Part shown: positions 5,049-6,846 of the stretch, piece by piece
How positions within the stretch are numbered: position 1 is the stretch's first letter
Layout: the number at the start of each line of letters is the position of its first letter
Assembly (NCBI GenBank): GCA_002339725.1
Contig: DDKN01000030.1
Location: 1-6,846 of the forward strand
Source: Thiobacillus sp. UBA2597
GTDB taxonomy: Bacteria > Pseudomonadota > Gammaproteobacteria > Burkholderiales > Thiobacillaceae
Length of the DNA: 6,846 nt
Direction: 5' to 3'
Made by a program: the position numbers and the translations under genes
Notes under the pieces: model-generated
Told to the model about the DNA's origin: nothing
The model's input: only the letters and a program-made list of their open reading frames with translations
Databases searched by the model: none

Positions 5049-6305
5049 CTAGGCCTCCTTTTTGGCCGGCAATTGTATGCCCAGTTGCTTGAGCTTGCGA
5101 TAGAGGTGGGTGCGTTCGAGCCCGCTCTTTTCCGCCACCCGGGTCATGTTGCCGTGGCAGGCGTGGAGCAGCGCCTCGAGATAGCGGCGCTCGAAGATCT
5201 CGCGCGCATCCTTGAGCGGCAGCTCCAGGTTGAGGTCGGCCACGGCCTTGTCGTCGGCCTGGCTGTCGCCCATCTGGGCCGCCACCTCGTCGACGTCGAT
5301 CTCCTCGTTGAGGGCGGTGGTGGCAAGGCTACGCACCCGGGCGCGCAGCTCGTCGATGTTGCCGGGCCAGTTGAACTGATTGAGCGCGGCCAGGGCCGCC
5401 TCGCTGAACCGGCGCGGCGGCAGGCCCTGTTCCTGGATCACCTTCGCCAGCTCGGCCTGGGCCAGCGCCGGGATGTCCTCCTTGTGCTCGCGCAGCGGCG
5501 GCACCCGCACCGCGGCCTGGGTCAGGGCGTTGTAGAGGTCCTTGGAATAGGCCCCTTCGAGCGCGCGCTGGGCCAGATTCTGCGCCGAGGCGCAGACGAC
5601 CCGGACATTGAATTCGCGCCGCCGCGAGAGCAAAAGCAGCAGACCCTTCTGCTGCATGGGGGTGAGATCGGCCACTTCGCGCAAAAACAGCAGGCCGCCC
5701 TTGGCCTGGTTGAGCCAGTCGAGCGGGCGCTCGGCGAGCGTGCTCATGCTGTCCGGGGCGAGCCAGGGCGTGCCCGGCACGTGCAGAAAGCGGGCGCAGG
5801 CCTCGGCACCGGCCCCCGATTCTGCCGTGACCAGCAGGGGCGAATCGACGTTGGCGACCTGCTTGAGCCGTTGCGCCAGGTTCTGGATGGCCGGGCTGCT
5901 GCCGAGGGCGTCCAGGTTGAAGCTCGGGCTCGGCGCCGGCCCGCGGGCCTTGAGCGCGCGCGCGACGGTGTCGATCAGGTGGTTGTAGGGGACGGGCTTT
6001 TCCAGATAATCGAAGGCGCCCAGGCGGGTGGCCTCCACCGCGGTGTGGATGGTGCCGTGGCCGGACATCATGACCACCGGCATGGTGAGCAGGCCGTCGG
6101 CGGACCATTCCTTGAGCAGGGTGATGCCGTCGACATCCGGCATCCAGATGTCCAGCAGCACCAGTGACGGCTCCTTGGCCAACCGCTCCTGGCGCGCTGC
6201 CTGGCCGTTCTCCGCCAGGCGCACTTCGTAGCCCTCGTCTTCGAGGATCTCACGCATCAGCTCGCGGATGCCGGCCTCGTCGTCGACTACCAGGATTTCA
6301 CTCAT
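5049..6305 (-). CDS. ntrX: NtrX-like response regulator with degenerate AAA+ domain
   Basis: This is the response regulator partner of the adjacent NtrY-like kinase, 418 residues. The receiver (about 1-118) is complete: acidic pair D8-D9, phospho-acceptor D52 in VLLDIWMPDVDG, S81 in MMSGHG and K103 in LEKPV. The middle (about 136-330) aligns with NtrC-type AAA+ domains, but the nucleotide and sigma-54 contacts are gone. Walker A is AESGAGAE (161-168; Ala167 replaces Lys), Walker B is GGLLFLREV (203-211; Arg209 replaces Asp), no GAFTGA loop exists, and YSKDLYNAL (253-261) lacks both arginine fingers. WPGNIDEL (313-320) has Asp for the sensor II Arg. The C-terminus (about 363-409) is a normal Fis-type helix-turn-helix with HGNMTRVAEKSGLERTHLYR. 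ATG 6305 (MSEILVVDDE) overlaps the kinase stop by 8 nt; a GTG at 6317 is a less likely start. NtrX identity rests on neighbours and receiver similarity. Confidence 0.92.
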   Translation of the reverse strand: MSEILVVDDEAGIRELMREILEDEGYEVRLAENGQAARQERLAKEPSLVLLDIWMPDVDGITLLKEWSADGLLTMPVVMMSGHGTIHTAVEATRLGAFDYLEKPVPYNHLIDTVARALKARGPAPSPSFNLDALGSSPAIQNLAQRLKQVANVDSPLLVTAESGAGAEACARFLHVPGTPWLAPDSMSTLAERPLDWLNQAKGGLLFLREVADLTPMQQKGLLLLLSRRREFNVRVVCASAQNLAQRALEGAYSKDLYNALTQAAVRVPPLREHKEDIPALAQAELAKVIQEQGLPPRRFSEAALAALNQFNWPGNIDELRARVRSLATTALNEEIDVDEVAAQMGDSQADDKAVADLNLELPLKDAREIFERRYLEALLHACHGNMTRVAEKSGLERTHLYRKLKQLGIQLPAKKEA

Positions 6306-6846
6306 CGGCAGCTTCACCTTCCATAATCGGTAGTGTAATCGTTATGCACGCCCCTTGGGGCTGCGCATTGCGCACGTCGATGACACCGCCGTGCTCATCG
6401 ACGATCTTCTTCACGATGGTCAGGCCCAGGCCGGTGCCTTTGGGCTTGGTCGTGGCATACGGCTCGAACAGTCGGCTGAGCAGGTGCTCGGGAAAGCCGG
6501 GGCCGTTGTCGCCGATGCGCAATTCGACGCCATTCTTGCCGAGGCCGGTGGCCACGCGCAACTGGGGTTCGGCCGCCTCGGCCAGCGCCTCCTTGGCATT
6601 CTTCACCAGATTGTGCAGCACCTGGCGCAGCAGCACGGGGTCGCCGGCGACCGGCGGCAGTTGCTCGGCCAGCATCAGCTGCATCGGCACCTGGCCCTCG
6701 TACAGCACCAAAACCTCGCGCACCAGGGCATTGAGATCGACCGCCTCGATGCGCGCCGCCGGCAGCTTGGCGTATTGGGCGAAGGCGTCGACCAGGCCCT
6801 TCATCGCCGCCACCTGACTGACGATGGTCTCGGTCGAGCGCGCCAG
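6298..6846 (-). CDS. ntrY: NtrY-like sensor histidine kinase, C-terminal part (cut by window edge)
   Basis: The last 182 residues of a histidine kinase are present; the coding sequence continues past the right edge. The visible part begins LARSTETIVSQVAAMKGLVD, the end of the dimerisation helices as in NtrY. The phospho-accepting His lies just upstream, outside the window. The HATPase_c domain then shows all ATP-lid motifs: N box HNLVKNAKEAL (78-88), G1 box DNGPGF (113-118), F box FEPYATTK (127-134) and G2 box GTGLGL (137-142). The catalytic domain thus looks intact, unlike its partner's AAA+ domain. NtrY proteins are usually membrane-anchored with N-terminal transmembrane, HAMP and PAS regions, not visible here. 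The stop codon lies within the start of ntrX (8-nt overlap), so the pair is translationally coupled. Confidence 0.9.
   Translation of the reverse strand: MARSTETIVSQVAAMKGLVDAFAQYAKLPAARIEAVDLNALVREVLVLYEGQVPMQLMLAEQLPPVAGDPVLLRQVLHNLVKNAKEALAEAAEPQLRVATGLGKNGVELRIGDNGPGFPEHLLSRLFEPYATTKPKGTGLGLTIVKKIVDEHGGVIDVRNAQPQGACITITLPIMEGEAADE

Noticed and set aside
3680..5092. Long + strand open frame (470 codons) antisense to trkA
   Set aside because: trkA is unmistakable on the other strand. The antisense product is a low-complexity H/V/D/Q/G/A-rich string with no family resemblance, typical of shadow frames in GC-rich genes.
4872..6167. Long + strand open frame (431 codons) antisense to the NtrX-like gene
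   Set aside because: The product has no recognisable domain and its composition follows the opposite-strand codon pattern. The - strand frame has receiver and HTH motifs.
5049..6305. ntrX as a pseudogene because its AAA+ motifs are destroyed
   Set aside because: There is no frameshift or internal stop, the receiver catalytic residues and Fis HTH are intact, the overlap with ntrY is kept, and the central domain retains its scaffold. A repurposed protein fits better than decay.

Overview
The window looks like chromosomal core sequence from a GC-rich betaproteobacterium. The evidence is the product set and order, the ubiquinone-type UbiE, the betaproteobacterial form of GreB, and the ntrYX-trkAH linkage. 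Order or genus (for example Rhodocyclales or Thiobacillus-like) cannot be fixed from sequence alone. I see no mobile element, CRISPR array, rRNA or tRNA gene, and no compositional break suggesting recent transfer.

Layout. Positions 1-172 are a non-coding leader. It opens with a G/C-rich palindromic repeat-like element and leads into greB (173-724, + strand), which ends in a terminator hairpin overlapping its own stop codon. Everything else is on the - strand and converges on greB across a 12-nt gap. In transcription order this strand carries ntrY (sensor kinase, cut by the right edge), ntrX-like response regulator, trkA, trkH, a small TPR protein, yggX and ubiE. Spacing is tight: ntrY/ntrX overlap by 8 nt, ntrX/trkA are 73 nt apart, trkA/trkH overlap by 1 nt (TGATG), trkH/TPR are 5 nt apart, TPR/yggX 61 nt and yggX/ubiE 10 nt. 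One or two overlapping transcription units are plausible.

How the genes may work together. NtrY and NtrX form a two-component system, placed directly upstream of the two parts of the Trk potassium uptake system (the TrkA NAD(H)-binding gating subunit and the TrkH channel). YggX (Fe(II) trafficking and oxidative damage protection) and UbiE (quinone C-methylation) follow and look like housekeeping genes sharing the transcript or using a weak internal promoter.

The main oddity is the NtrX-like regulator. Its receiver and Fis-type DNA-binding domains look intact. Its central AAA+ sigma-54 activator domain has lost the Walker A lysine, the Walker B aspartate, both arginine-finger positions, the sensor II arginine and the whole GAFTGA loop. 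It reads as a pseudo-ATPase response regulator that cannot drive sigma-54 open-complex formation by the normal mechanism. A second, much weaker observation is a 22-codon frame between ntrX and trkA that ends in an ATGA overlap with the trkA start.
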